This document shows positions 16,302 to 24,068 of a DNA stretch of 64,000 nucleotides, piece by piece. Origin of the DNA: Streptomyces sp. Je 1-79 (GTDB lineage: Bacteria > Actinomycetota > Actinomycetes > Streptomycetales > Streptomycetaceae). Position 1 is the stretch's first letter, and each line of letters starts with the position of its first letter. A program made the translations under genes and the position numbers. Where the stretch lies: positions 372,001 through 436,000 of the forward strand of contig NZ_JAMGSL010000002.1 in NCBI RefSeq assembly GCF_025195125.1, written 5' to 3'. Under the pieces are notes generated by a model. That model was not told where the DNA came from and did not search any database. It saw only the letters and a list, made by a program, of their open reading frames with translations.

Positions 16302-17033
16302 TTACACACCCGGAGGAGATTTCTCCGACGTCCTCGGGTGGGGCGCTCCGCCCTGGGCCAGCAGGAGCAGGACGGGCATGTCGATGACGACGACCCGGCG
16401 GTTCGCGGTACGGACGACGTCCTGTTCCCGCAGCAGCCGGAGCGCCTTGGCGACCGCCTCCCGGGTGGCTCCTATGGCCGCGGCCAGGTCGTGCTGCGGA
16501 AGCGGGAGTTCGAGTACGGTCCCGGCGCCGGCGCGTCGGCCCGCCCGTTCGGCCAGTTCGACCAGGCGGGCGGCGAGCCGCTGGAGCACCGTCTCGGAGG
16601 CGAGGGAGCGGCGCTCGACGTCGGAGCTGCGCAGGCGGGCCGAGAGCTGGCGCATGATCAGCGAGGTGGCGTGCGGGTGGGTGGCGAGGAAGTGGCGGAA
16701 CCTGTCGCCGGAGACGGCGACGGCCTCGACGTGGCCCAGCGCCGTGACGGTGGCGCTGCGGGGGCGCATGTCCACGGCGGCGAGATCGCCGACGACCTCG
16801 CCGGCGCCGCGCAGGGCCAGGATGAGGCGGGTGCCGCGCTCGGTCTCCACCGAGACGACGGACCAGCCGGAGGTCAGCGCGAGGACGTAGGCGGAGGTGT
16901 CCCGCTCCCGGATCATCACCTCGCCGGGTTCGTAGCCGCGTGGCGTCCCCTCGGCGAGCAGCTCACGGCGGTCCCGCTCGGGCAGGGCGTGGAGGAACGA
17001 GCGGTCCTGGCCGAAAAGGCCCACTGTCCTCAC
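16302..17033 (-). CDS. Crp/Fnr family transcription regulator
   Basis: A 243-residue protein. Residues about 10-125 form a cyclic-nucleotide-binding beta barrel with a phosphate-cassette-like stretch (GEVVGDLAAVDMRPRSATVTAL region). A dimer helix and a C-terminal winged helix (QHDLAAAIGATREAVAKALR as recognition region, near 175-195) follow. The start is GTG; an in-frame GTG three codons downstream is an alternative. The stop is 78 bases before the cyclase start, same strand. The arrangement suggests a regulator that reads the product of the cyclase or controls its operon. Binding of a nucleotide is inferred from family and neighbourhood only. Confidence 0.88.
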   Translation of the reverse strand: MRTVGLFGQDRSFLHALPERDRRELLAEGTPRGYEPGEVMIRERDTSAYVLALTSGWSVVSVETERGTRLILALRGAGEVVGDLAAVDMRPRSATVTALGHVEAVAVSGDRFRHFLATHPHATSLIMRQLSARLRSSDVERRSLASETVLQRLAARLVELAERAGRRAGAGTVLELPLPQHDLAAAIGATREAVAKALRLLREQDVVRTANRRVVVIDMPVLLLLAQGGAPHPRTSEKSPPGV

Positions 17034-17205
17034 CCCCCGCTCTTCACCGCGCGGCCGTGTCGGCCACGCGACGAACCGCGCACGCCTGCGCCCGTGTCCG
17101 TGTCTGGTCCCAACTCAAGTGGTGCACGCAGTCACAGTGCTGACTCTGCGTCACGTCGTGGGGTGAAGAACGCTAGGGGCTGGCGAAGAGGCCCGTCAAC
17201 GAGCA

Positions 17206-17251
17206 CGGGGGGCGCAGGGGAGCGCGGCTGTCCACTCCCCTGCGCCCCCCG
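17206..17251. terminator. Strong hairpin terminator after pnkp
   Basis: A perfect 17-base-pair stem (left arm 17206-17222, right arm 17235-17251) with a 12-base loop lies just after the pnkp stop, reading on the minus strand. No T-tract follows, as is common in Streptomyces. It separates pnkp transcription from the Crp-cyclase operon. Confidence 0.85.
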
Positions 17252-17262
17252 CGGAATCACGG

Positions 17263-19842
17263 TCAGAGGCGCGGATCCACCGGCTCGGACTCCAGTGCGA
17301 GCACCGCGAACACGGCCTCGTGCACCCGCCAGAGCGGCTCGCCCTCGGCCAGCCGGTCCAGCGCTTCCAGGCCGAGCGCGTACTCACGCAGAGCGAGCGA
17401 ACGCTTGTGCCCGAGGAAGCGGTTCCGCAGACGCTCCAGGTTCTCCGGGCGGGTGTACTCCGGGCCGTAGATGATCCGCAGGTACTCACGGCCGCGGACC
17501 TTCACGCCCGGCTGGACGAGCCGGCCGCCGGCGCCGCGGACCAGTGCGGCGAGCGGCTTGACGACCATGCCCTCGCCACCGGCCGCCGTCATCTCCAGCC
17601 ACCAGTCGACACCGGCCCGTACGGACTCCTCGTCACCCGTGTCGACCACGAGCCGTCGGGTGACCTGGAGCAGACCGGTCGGGTCGGAGTCGGTCATCCG
17701 GTCGAGCCACCCGAGCTGCTCGTCGTGCGGCACGGCCGCCAGCGAGCGGCCCCGCGCGGCGAGGACCTGGAACGGCGCGAAGCGCACGCCCTCCAGACCC
17801 TGCGTCGGCCAACAGTACCGGCGGTACGCCTCGGTGAACGCCTCGGCGTCCGAAGCCCGTTCGCGCTGCTTGGCGAGGAGCGCGTCCACCCCTTCCACGC
17901 CCCGCGCCACCGCCTGCTCCAGCGCGCCGAGCGCGCCGGGGAAGACGGCACGGGAGGCCGCGCCGACCGCCGCGTACTGCGAGCGCAGCAGCCCGGTGGA
18001 CTTCAGCGACCACGGCATCAGTTCGCCGTCGAGCAGCAGCCAGTCCCCCGCGCCGGAGGCGCTGTCCGATGCCGACAGCTCGTCCCACAGCCCGGCGGCG
18101 GTGACGGCCGCCCGCAGCCGCGCCAGGACCTGCTCGGTGACCTCGGGATCGTCGAAGAAGGGCCGGCCGGTACGGGTGTGCAGCGCGCCGGTCGCTCCGA
18201 CGACGCCGAACCGTTCCCGCGCCGTGTCCTCGTCCCGGCAGACCAGGGCGACGGCCCGGGAGCCCATGTGCTTCTCCTCGCACACGACCCGCTCGACACC
18301 CTCCGCCCGGTACTGGGCGAAGGCCTCGGCGGGGTGCTCCAGGTAGCCCTCCTCCTTCGAGGTCGCGGTCGGCGCCATCGTCGGCGGCAGGTAGGCGAGC
18401 AGCCGCGGGTCGACCGCGAAGCGGCTCATGACCTCCAGGGCCGCCGCCGCGTTCTCCTCCCGTACCGAGACGTTGCCCATCTGCCGGGTCTCCACGATCC
18501 GGCGTCCGTGCACGTCGGCGAGGTCGAGCGGGCGCCCCTCGTGGCCGCCCGGCGCCTCGGTCGCGAGCGGCCGCGCCGGCTCGTACCAGACCTTCTCCGC
18601 CGGTACGTCGACGAGTTCCCGCTCCGGCCAGCGCAGCGCGGTCATCTTCCCGCCGAAGACGGCGCCGGTGTCCAGGCAGATGGTGTTGTTCACCCACGAG
18701 GTGTTCGGGACAGGCGTGTGGCCATAGACGACGGTGGCCCGGCCGCGGTACTCCTCCGCCCACGGGTAGCGCACCGGCAGCCCGAACTCGTCGGTCTCCC
18801 CCGTCGTGTCCCCGTACAGGGCGTGCGAGCGCACCCGCCCGGAGGTCCGGCCGTGGTACTTCTCCGGCAGACCCGCGTGGCAGACGACGAGCTTCCCCTC
18901 GTCGAGGACGTAGTGGCTGACGAGCCCGTCGATGAACGCGCCGACCTCGGCCCGGAACTCCTCGCTCTCCCGGCCCAGCTGCTCGATCGTCTCGGCGAGG
19001 CCGTGGGTCTCCTGGACCTTGCGGCCCTTGAGCCAGCGGCCCAGCTTGTTCTCGTGGTTCCCGGGAACACAGAGGGCGTCGCCGGCCGCGACCATGGACA
19101 TGACGCGCCGCAGAACGCCCGGGCTGTCCGGACCGCGGTCGACGAGGTCGCCGACGAAGACGGCCGTACGCCCCTCGGGGTGGTGGCCGTCGACGTAACC
19201 GAGCCTTCCGAGCAGGGTCTCCAGCTCGGAGTGGCAGCCGTGGATGTCACCGACGATGTCGAACGGGCCGGTGAGGTGGCGCAGGTCGTTGAACCGCTTC
19301 TCCAGGACGACCTCGGCCGCCTCCACCTCCTCGACGCTGCGCAGCACGTGCACCTTGCGGAAGCCCTCACGCTCCAGTCCGCGCAGCGAGCGGCGCAGCT
19401 CGCGGCGGTGGCGCTGGATCACGTGGCGCGGCATGTCCGCCCGGTCGGGGCGGCCCGCGTTCCGTGCCTGGCAGACCTCCTCGGGGAGGTCGAGGACGAT
19501 CGCGATGGGCAGCACGTCGTACTGCCGGGCCAGCTGCACCAGCTGACGCCGGGCCTCCTGCTGGACGTTGGTGGCGTCCACGACGGTCAGCCGTCCCGCC
19601 TCAAGCCGCTTGCCGGCGATGTAGTGCAGGACGTCGAAGGCGTCCCGGCTGGCGCTCTGGTCGTTCTCGTCGTCGGCGACCAGGCCGCGGCAGAAGTCGG
19701 AGGAGATGACCTCGGTGGGCTTGAAGTGGCGGCGCGCGAAGGTGGACTTGCCGGAGCCGCTCGCACCGATGAGGACCACGAGGGACAGGTCGGTGACGGG
19801 CAGCTTGCGGGTGCCGGTGGCGGCGGTGGTCTCGGTGGTCAT
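17263..19842 (-). CDS. pnkp: Polynucleotide kinase-phosphatase-ligase (Pnkp)
   Basis: An 859-residue three-domain RNA repair enzyme, close to the usual length. The N-terminal kinase has P-loop GASGSGKST (residues 24-32). The metallophosphatase in the middle shows GDIHG (near 200), GDLVDRG and GNHE. The C-terminal nucleotidyltransferase/ligase has KHMGS with the adenylation lysine near 525. It heals and seals broken RNA, typically tRNA cut by ribotoxins, together with Hen1. The start has GGAGGAG upstream and overlaps the hen1 stop as ATGA, which shows the two are made together. A strong hairpin follows the stop. Confidence 0.96.
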   Translation of the reverse strand: MTTETTAATGTRKLPVTDLSLVVLIGASGSGKSTFARRHFKPTEVISSDFCRGLVADDENDQSASRDAFDVLHYIAGKRLEAGRLTVVDATNVQQEARRQLVQLARQYDVLPIAIVLDLPEEVCQARNAGRPDRADMPRHVIQRHRRELRRSLRGLEREGFRKVHVLRSVEEVEAAEVVLEKRFNDLRHLTGPFDIVGDIHGCHSELETLLGRLGYVDGHHPEGRTAVFVGDLVDRGPDSPGVLRRVMSMVAAGDALCVPGNHENKLGRWLKGRKVQETHGLAETIEQLGRESEEFRAEVGAFIDGLVSHYVLDEGKLVVCHAGLPEKYHGRTSGRVRSHALYGDTTGETDEFGLPVRYPWAEEYRGRATVVYGHTPVPNTSWVNNTICLDTGAVFGGKMTALRWPERELVDVPAEKVWYEPARPLATEAPGGHEGRPLDLADVHGRRIVETRQMGNVSVREENAAAALEVMSRFAVDPRLLAYLPPTMAPTATSKEEGYLEHPAEAFAQYRAEGVERVVCEEKHMGSRAVALVCRDEDTARERFGVVGATGALHTRTGRPFFDDPEVTEQVLARLRAAVTAAGLWDELSASDSASGAGDWLLLDGELMPWSLKSTGLLRSQYAAVGAASRAVFPGALGALEQAVARGVEGVDALLAKQRERASDAEAFTEAYRRYCWPTQGLEGVRFAPFQVLAARGRSLAAVPHDEQLGWLDRMTDSDPTGLLQVTRRLVVDTGDEESVRAGVDWWLEMTAAGGEGMVVKPLAALVRGAGGRLVQPGVKVRGREYLRIIYGPEYTRPENLERLRNRFLGHKRSLALREYALGLEALDRLAEGEPLWRVHEAVFAVLALESEPVDPRL

Positions 19843-21305
19843 GCCTGCTCCTCCTTCGGGGTCGCGGCGTGCTGGGTGAAGACGGCCATCTGGGTGGGCG
19901 GGCCGACCTCGGGGTCGTCCGGGCCGACGGGGGTGAACCCGACCCCGTATCCGTACTCTTCGGCGACGCGCCCCGCCCAGGCGCGGAACTCCTCGCGGGT
20001 CCACTCGAAGCGGTGGTCGCCGTGCCGGACGTGCCCGGCCGGGAGGGACTCCCAGCGGACGTTGTACTCGACGTTCGGGGTGGTCACGAGCACCGTCCGG
20101 GGTCGTGCTGAGCCGAACACGGCGTACTCCAGCGCCGGCAGCCGCGGCAGGTCGAGGTGCTCGATGACCTCGCTCAGGACGGCCGCGTCGTAGCCGGTCA
20201 GACGCTTGTCGGTGTACGCGAGCGAGCCCTGGATCAGCTTCACCCGGCCGGCCTGGCGCTCACCGAGACGCTCCAGACGCAGCCGGCGCCCGGCGATGGT
20301 CAGGGCCCGTACGGACACGTCGACGCCGACGATGTCGGTGAAGCGCACGTCCTTGAGCAGCGCCTGCACCAACTGGCCCTGTCCGCAGCCGAGGTCGAGC
20401 ACGCGCGTCGCGTCGGCGGCGCGCAGGGCGGCGAGGATCGCCTCACGGCGCTGCTCGGCGAGCGGGACCGGCTTCTCCTCGGTGTCGGTCGTCTCGTCGA
20501 CCGCGTTGTCGACGTCCTCGACGTCCAGCCCGTCCGTCTCGGCGAGCCGCACCAGCTCCAGGCGCTCCATGGCGTCCCGTGTCAGGCCCCAGCGGCGGGA
20601 GAGGTAGCGGCTGGTGATCAGCTTCTGCTCGGGGTGCTCGGCGAGCCAGCCGTCACCGGCGCGCAGCAGCTTGTCGACCTCGTCCGGCGCGACCCAGTAG
20701 TGCTTGGCGTCGTCGAGGACCGGAAGCAGGACGTACAGCTGGTTGAGCGCGTCGGCGAGCCGCAGCTCCCCTTCGAGGACGAGCCGTACGTAGCGCGAGT
20801 CGCCCCACTCCGGGAACGACGTGTCCAGCGCCACGGGCTCCGCCTCGACCGTGTCCCAGCCGAGGGGCGCGAACAGTTTGCGGACCAGTTCGGCACCACC
20901 GCGCGCCGGGAGCGCCGGGACCTCGACGCGCAGCGGCAGGGAGGCGGCGGCGCGCTCGGGCATCGCCTTGCAGGCGCCGCGCAGGGCGCTCTTGAAGACG
21001 GTGGAGAGCGCGACGGCGAGCAGCGAGGACGCGGCGTAGGGCCGGTCGTTCACGTACTGCGCGAGCGCGGAGTCGGGGGCGCCGCCCCGGCCCTTGCCCT
21101 TGCCCCGCCGCACCAGACCCACGGGGTCCACCTCGAGGAGGAGCGCGGCCGTGCACCGCTCGGCGGTCGCCTCGGGGTAGAGGACGTGCGCCGTGCCGTG
21201 CGAGGTCGAGAACGTCTGCGCGTTGTCGGGATGCTTGTGCAGCAGGAAGCCCAGATCGGTCGCGGGACGTTCGCGGGTGCCGGTCGTACTGATTGTCAGG
21301 AACAC
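19839..21305 (-). CDS. hen1: RNA 3'-terminal ribose 2'-O-methyltransferase Hen1
   Basis: A 488-residue protein. The N-terminal half is the bacterial Hen1 domain that associates with Pnkp. The C-terminal half (from about residue 275) is a Rossmann methyltransferase with VLDLGCGQGQ as the AdoMet loop, and SEVIEH plus HGDHRFEW giving the metal-binding ExxEH and His ligands of Hen1. It methylates the 2'-OH at the repaired break so that the same toxin cannot cut again. The GTG at 21303-21305 is chosen because similarity begins there; no good ribosome binding site is seen, so a leaderless message or another start is possible. Confidence 0.94.
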   Translation of the reverse strand: MFLTISTTGTRERPATDLGFLLHKHPDNAQTFSTSHGTAHVLYPEATAERCTAALLLEVDPVGLVRRGKGKGRGGAPDSALAQYVNDRPYAASSLLAVALSTVFKSALRGACKAMPERAAASLPLRVEVPALPARGGAELVRKLFAPLGWDTVEAEPVALDTSFPEWGDSRYVRLVLEGELRLADALNQLYVLLPVLDDAKHYWVAPDEVDKLLRAGDGWLAEHPEQKLITSRYLSRRWGLTRDAMERLELVRLAETDGLDVEDVDNAVDETTDTEEKPVPLAEQRREAILAALRAADATRVLDLGCGQGQLVQALLKDVRFTDIVGVDVSVRALTIAGRRLRLERLGERQAGRVKLIQGSLAYTDKRLTGYDAAVLSEVIEHLDLPRLPALEYAVFGSARPRTVLVTTPNVEYNVRWESLPAGHVRHGDHRFEWTREEFRAWAGRVAEEYGYGVGFTPVGPDDPEVGPPTQMAVFTQHAATPKEEQA

Positions 21306-21379
21306 CCGTCCGAGTATGGTCCGGAAACCCGGCTCCGACCAGGCATTTTCCGGGTGCCGCCGCCGGCCGGGGCCGGTTC

Positions 21380-21495
21380 GGCGGCCACCGGCGCGGCGTG
21401 GGCCGGACGGGTTCAGCGGGTGCCGCCGCCGGCGCGGCGCGGGCCGGGCGGGTTCAGCGGGTGTCGCCACGGGCGCGGGCCGGGCGGGTTCAGTT
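21380..21495. repeat. Three imperfect tandem repeats at the 3' end of the ECF41 gene
   Basis: A unit of about 40 bases containing GGGCCGGGCGGGTTCAG occurs about three times. The copy nearest the sigma gene supplies its stop (TGA at 21490-21492); the other two follow it in untranslated DNA upstream of hen1. Confidence 0.75.
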
Positions 21496-22413
21496 CGGCC
21501 GGCGGCGGACCTCCTGCACCTCGCGGGAGATCGCCCAGGCGTCCGCGACCTCGCCCATGTGCCCGAGCTTGTCGGGGTTGATCACCGTGCGGATGGTCTG
21601 GATCTGCCCGTCGAGCACGTCCAGCGTCAGGGCGTGGAGAACCCTGCCGTCCCGGTCGCGGAAGATCGCGCCCGGTTGGCCGTTGACCTCGTGCTGCTCG
21701 AACGTGACGTCCACGAGGGCCAGGAGCGGGATGTAGGTGCCGAGCAGCCGGGCCACGTTCTGCGCGCCCATGATGGCCCTGGCCAGCTGCGGGGCCTTGC
21801 CGCCGCCGTCTCCGACCAGCTGTGCGTCGGCGGCGAGCAGCTCCCGCAGCCCGTCCATGTCGCCCGCCCTCAGCGCGTCGAAGAACCGCGTCGCCAGCTC
21901 CTTGCGCTCCTGCCGGTCCGCCTCGAACCGCGGCCGCCCGGCCTTCATGTGCCGTCGCGCCCGCACCAGTAGCTGCCGGCACGCCGCCTCCGACCGCCCC
22001 ACGGCCGACGCGACCTCGTCGAACCCGAAACCGAACACCTCCCGCAGCACGAACACCGCCCGTTCCAGCGGGCTGAGCCGCTCGAGGAGCAGCAGCGCGG
22101 CCATGGAGACCGAATCGGCGAGTTCCGCCGCCCGCGCCGGATCCTCGTACGGATCGCTCAGCAGCGGCTCGGGGAACCAGGGGCCCACGTACTCCTCCCG
22201 CCGCATGCGCGCGGAGCGGAGCACGTCGACCGAGATCCGGGTGATCGTGGTCGACAGGAAGGCCTTGGCCGACGTGGGCCGGGTCGGCGAGCCGTCGAAG
22301 CGCAGCCATGTCTCCTGTACCGCGTCCTCGGCCTCGGCCACACTGCCCAGAATCCGGTAGGCGATCGAGAACAGCAGCGGTCGCAACTGCTCGAACTCCT
22401 CCACCTTGTTCAT
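21490..22413 (-). CDS. ECF41-type RNA polymerase sigma factor (SigJ-like)
   Basis: A 307-residue sigma factor. Region 2 (LLFSIAYRILGSVAEAEDAVQETWLR) and region 4 (LSPLERAVFVLREVFGFGFDEVA) are clear. A C-terminal SnoaL/NTF2-like domain of about 130 residues follows, the hallmark of group 41, where it tunes sigma activity in place of a separate anti-sigma factor. The ATG at 22411-22413 has GGGGGAGAGG upstream. The gene lies 61 bases after a carboxymuconolactone-decarboxylase-like gene, the usual ECF41 partner, and both sit behind a matching ECF41 promoter. Confidence 0.93.
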   Translation of the reverse strand: MNKVEEFEQLRPLLFSIAYRILGSVAEAEDAVQETWLRFDGSPTRPTSAKAFLSTTITRISVDVLRSARMRREEYVGPWFPEPLLSDPYEDPARAAELADSVSMAALLLLERLSPLERAVFVLREVFGFGFDEVASAVGRSEAACRQLLVRARRHMKAGRPRFEADRQERKELATRFFDALRAGDMDGLRELLAADAQLVGDGGGKAPQLARAIMGAQNVARLLGTYIPLLALVDVTFEQHEVNGQPGAIFRDRDGRVLHALTLDVLDGQIQTIRTVINPDKLGHMGEVADAWAISREVQEVRRRPN

Positions 22414-22474
22414 GCCGATCCTCTCCCCCTGGCACCGGGCCGCTCGCCGATGCGGATGCTTCAGCCGCTGCCGT

Positions 22475-22954
22475 TCAGTGCTGGAACTGCCCGGCCTGGT
22501 ACTCACCGTTCGCCGGCTGCTGCGTGATGATGTTCAGTCGGTTCGCCGTGTTCATGAAGGAGATCAGGATGACCAGGGCGGTGAGCTGCTCCTCGTCGTA
22601 GTGCTTGGCAGCCGCCTCCCATACCTCGTCGCTGACACCACCGGCCGCGTCCGCGGTCCGGGTCCCCTCCTCCGCCAGCTCCAGCGCGGCGCGCTCGGCC
22701 TCGGTGAAGACGGTGGCCTCGCGCCACGCCGCCACCAGGTTCAGCCGCACCGAGGTCTCGCCGGCCGCGGTGGCCTCCTTGGTGTGCATGTCGATACAGA
22801 CGGCGCAGCCGTTGATCTGGCTGACGCGCAGCGCCACCAACTCCTGTGTGGCGGCCGGCAGCGGCGAGTCCTTGAGCGCCTTGCCCGCCGACATGAAGTA
22901 CTTGAAGGCCTTGCCGGCGGTCGGGCTGGTGAAGAAGTTCAGTCGCGCGTCCAT
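22475..22954 (-). CDS. Carboxymuconolactone decarboxylase/AhpD-like protein
   Basis: A 159-residue all-helical protein with CAVCIDMHTKEA, the CxxC-xxxH site of AhpD-type peroxidase or disulfide reductases. It is probably a redox enzyme rather than a true decarboxylase. The start has GGAGGAG upstream. It is the first gene of a two-gene unit with the ECF41 sigma factor and is preceded by an ECF41 promoter, so the sigma factor very probably activates it and itself. Confidence 0.92.
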   Translation of the reverse strand: MDARLNFFTSPTAGKAFKYFMSAGKALKDSPLPAATQELVALRVSQINGCAVCIDMHTKEATAAGETSVRLNLVAAWREATVFTEAERAALELAEEGTRTADAAGGVSDEVWEAAAKHYDEEQLTALVILISFMNTANRLNIITQQPANGEYQAGQFQH

Positions 22955-22993
22955 GGGGTGCTCCTCCGTGGTGGTCGGTGGCTACACCCTTGA

Positions 22994-23020
22994 GACGAGA
23001 CAGCCCGTACCCCTGTGACA
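22994..23020 (-). promoter_or_regulatory. ECF41 promoter, TGTCACA-N16-CGTC
   Basis: On the minus strand the -35 element TGTCACA (23014-23020) and the -10 element CGTC (22994-22997) are separated by exactly 16 bases. This is the promoter form I recall for ECF41 sigma factors. It lies about 40 bases before the AhpD-like start and supports autoregulation of the pair. Confidence 0.85.
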
Positions 23021-23051
23021 CGACCCGATGTGACCTGCGTCTCCCTGGACA

Positions 23052-23113
23052 CCCGACCCCGTTCCCGCCCCGTACCCGACCCGTACCCGCTCCCGTACTC
23101 GGCCCCGTACCCG
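23052..23113. repeat. Cluster of CCCGTACCCG repeats
   Basis: Several copies of a CCCGTACCCG-like unit stand in a row between the ECF41 promoter and the homocysteine methyltransferase terminator. The last copy forms the left arm of that terminator hairpin. Confidence 0.7.
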
Positions 23114-23130
23114 ACGCCGGGTACGGGGCC
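23101..23130. terminator. Hairpin terminator after mmuM
   Basis: A perfect 13-base-pair stem (23101-23113 with 23118-23130) and a 4-base loop lie about 20 bases beyond the mmuM stop on the minus strand. It should end the mmuM message. Confidence 0.82.
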
Positions 23131-23148
23131 GGGTACGGGGCGGACGCG

Positions 23149-24054
23149 TCAGGGCGCCGCGGCCACGGCGGCGGCCAGCGCGGCGATCCGGTCGGGGCCC
23201 ACCCGGCAACAGCCGCCGATCAACCGGGCCCCGGCCGCCGGCCAGCCCCGCATCCGGCCCGGGTCGAAGGCGCCGCCGCCCCGCCAGGCCCGGGCGCCGG
23301 CGTCCCACTCCTCCCCGCTGTTCGGGTAGACCACGACCGGCTTGCCCGTACCGGCGGCGAGCTCCACCGCCCGCGCCGCGTCGCCCGGGTCGCAGCAGTT
23401 GACCCCGACCGCCAGCACCTGGTCGTTCCCCGCCACGAGCCCGAACGCCTCCGTCAGCTCCTGCCCGGCGCGCGTCCGCTCCCCCGCGATCGTGTACGAG
23501 AGCCAGACCGGCACCCCGCACCCCTCGACGGCCCGCAGCAACGCCTCGGCCTCGACCGTGTCCGGCACCGTCTCCAGCGCCAGCACGTCCGGGCCCGCCG
23601 CCACGAGCGCCTCGATCCGGGGCCGGTGGAACCGCTCCAACTCGCGTACGTCCAGCCCGTACCGGCCCCGGTACTCGCTGCCGTCGGCGAGCATCGCCCC
23701 GTACGGCCCCACCGACGCGGCCACCCACACCGGCTCCGCGGCCCCCTCCCCCGCCGCCCGGGCCAGCTCCACGCTCCGCGCGAGCAGCCGCGCCGCCTCG
23801 GCCCTCCCGACGCCGCGCCGGGCGAAGCCCTCGAACGTGGCCTGGTAGCTGGCCGTGATCAGCACCCGGGCACCCGCCCGTACGTACGCGGTGTGCGCCG
23901 CCTCGATCTGCTCGGGCCCGTCGGCCAGCAGTCGCGCCGACCACAGCTCGTCGCGCAGGTCGCACCCCTGCGCCTCCAACTGGTTGGAGAGGCCCCCGTC
24001 GAGGACGAGCACCTCGCGGGAGAGCGCCTCGCCGAGGGTGTGGACGGGCTTCAT
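23149..24054 (-). CDS. mmuM: Homocysteine S-methyltransferase
   Basis: A 301-residue TIM-barrel enzyme. The zinc-binding cysteines are in GVNCC and the C-terminal GGCC, and VLDGGLSNQLE is the usual N-terminal strand. It transfers a methyl group from S-methylmethionine (or AdoMet) to homocysteine, making methionine. GGAGG stands before the ATG. It follows an F420-type oxidoreductase gene by 14 bases, so they may be cotranscribed. Confidence 0.92.
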   Translation of the reverse strand: MKPVHTLGEALSREVLVLDGGLSNQLEAQGCDLRDELWSARLLADGPEQIEAAHTAYVRAGARVLITASYQATFEGFARRGVGRAEAARLLARSVELARAAGEGAAEPVWVAASVGPYGAMLADGSEYRGRYGLDVRELERFHRPRIEALVAAGPDVLALETVPDTVEAEALLRAVEGCGVPVWLSYTIAGERTRAGQELTEAFGLVAGNDQVLAVGVNCCDPGDAARAVELAAGTGKPVVVYPNSGEEWDAGARAWRGGGAFDPGRMRGWPAAGARLIGGCCRVGPDRIAALAAAVAAAP

Positions 24055-24068
24055 CGACGCGCCTCCGT

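Noticed and set aside
17095-17150. GTG-N6-xNCAC-like Crp site before the Crp/Fnr gene
   Set aside because: The half-sites match too poorly to a palindrome to support an operator.
23052-23130. Repeat-hairpin block considered as a riboswitch for the methionine gene
   Set aside because: It lies after the mmuM stop, not before its start, and folds as a simple terminator stem.
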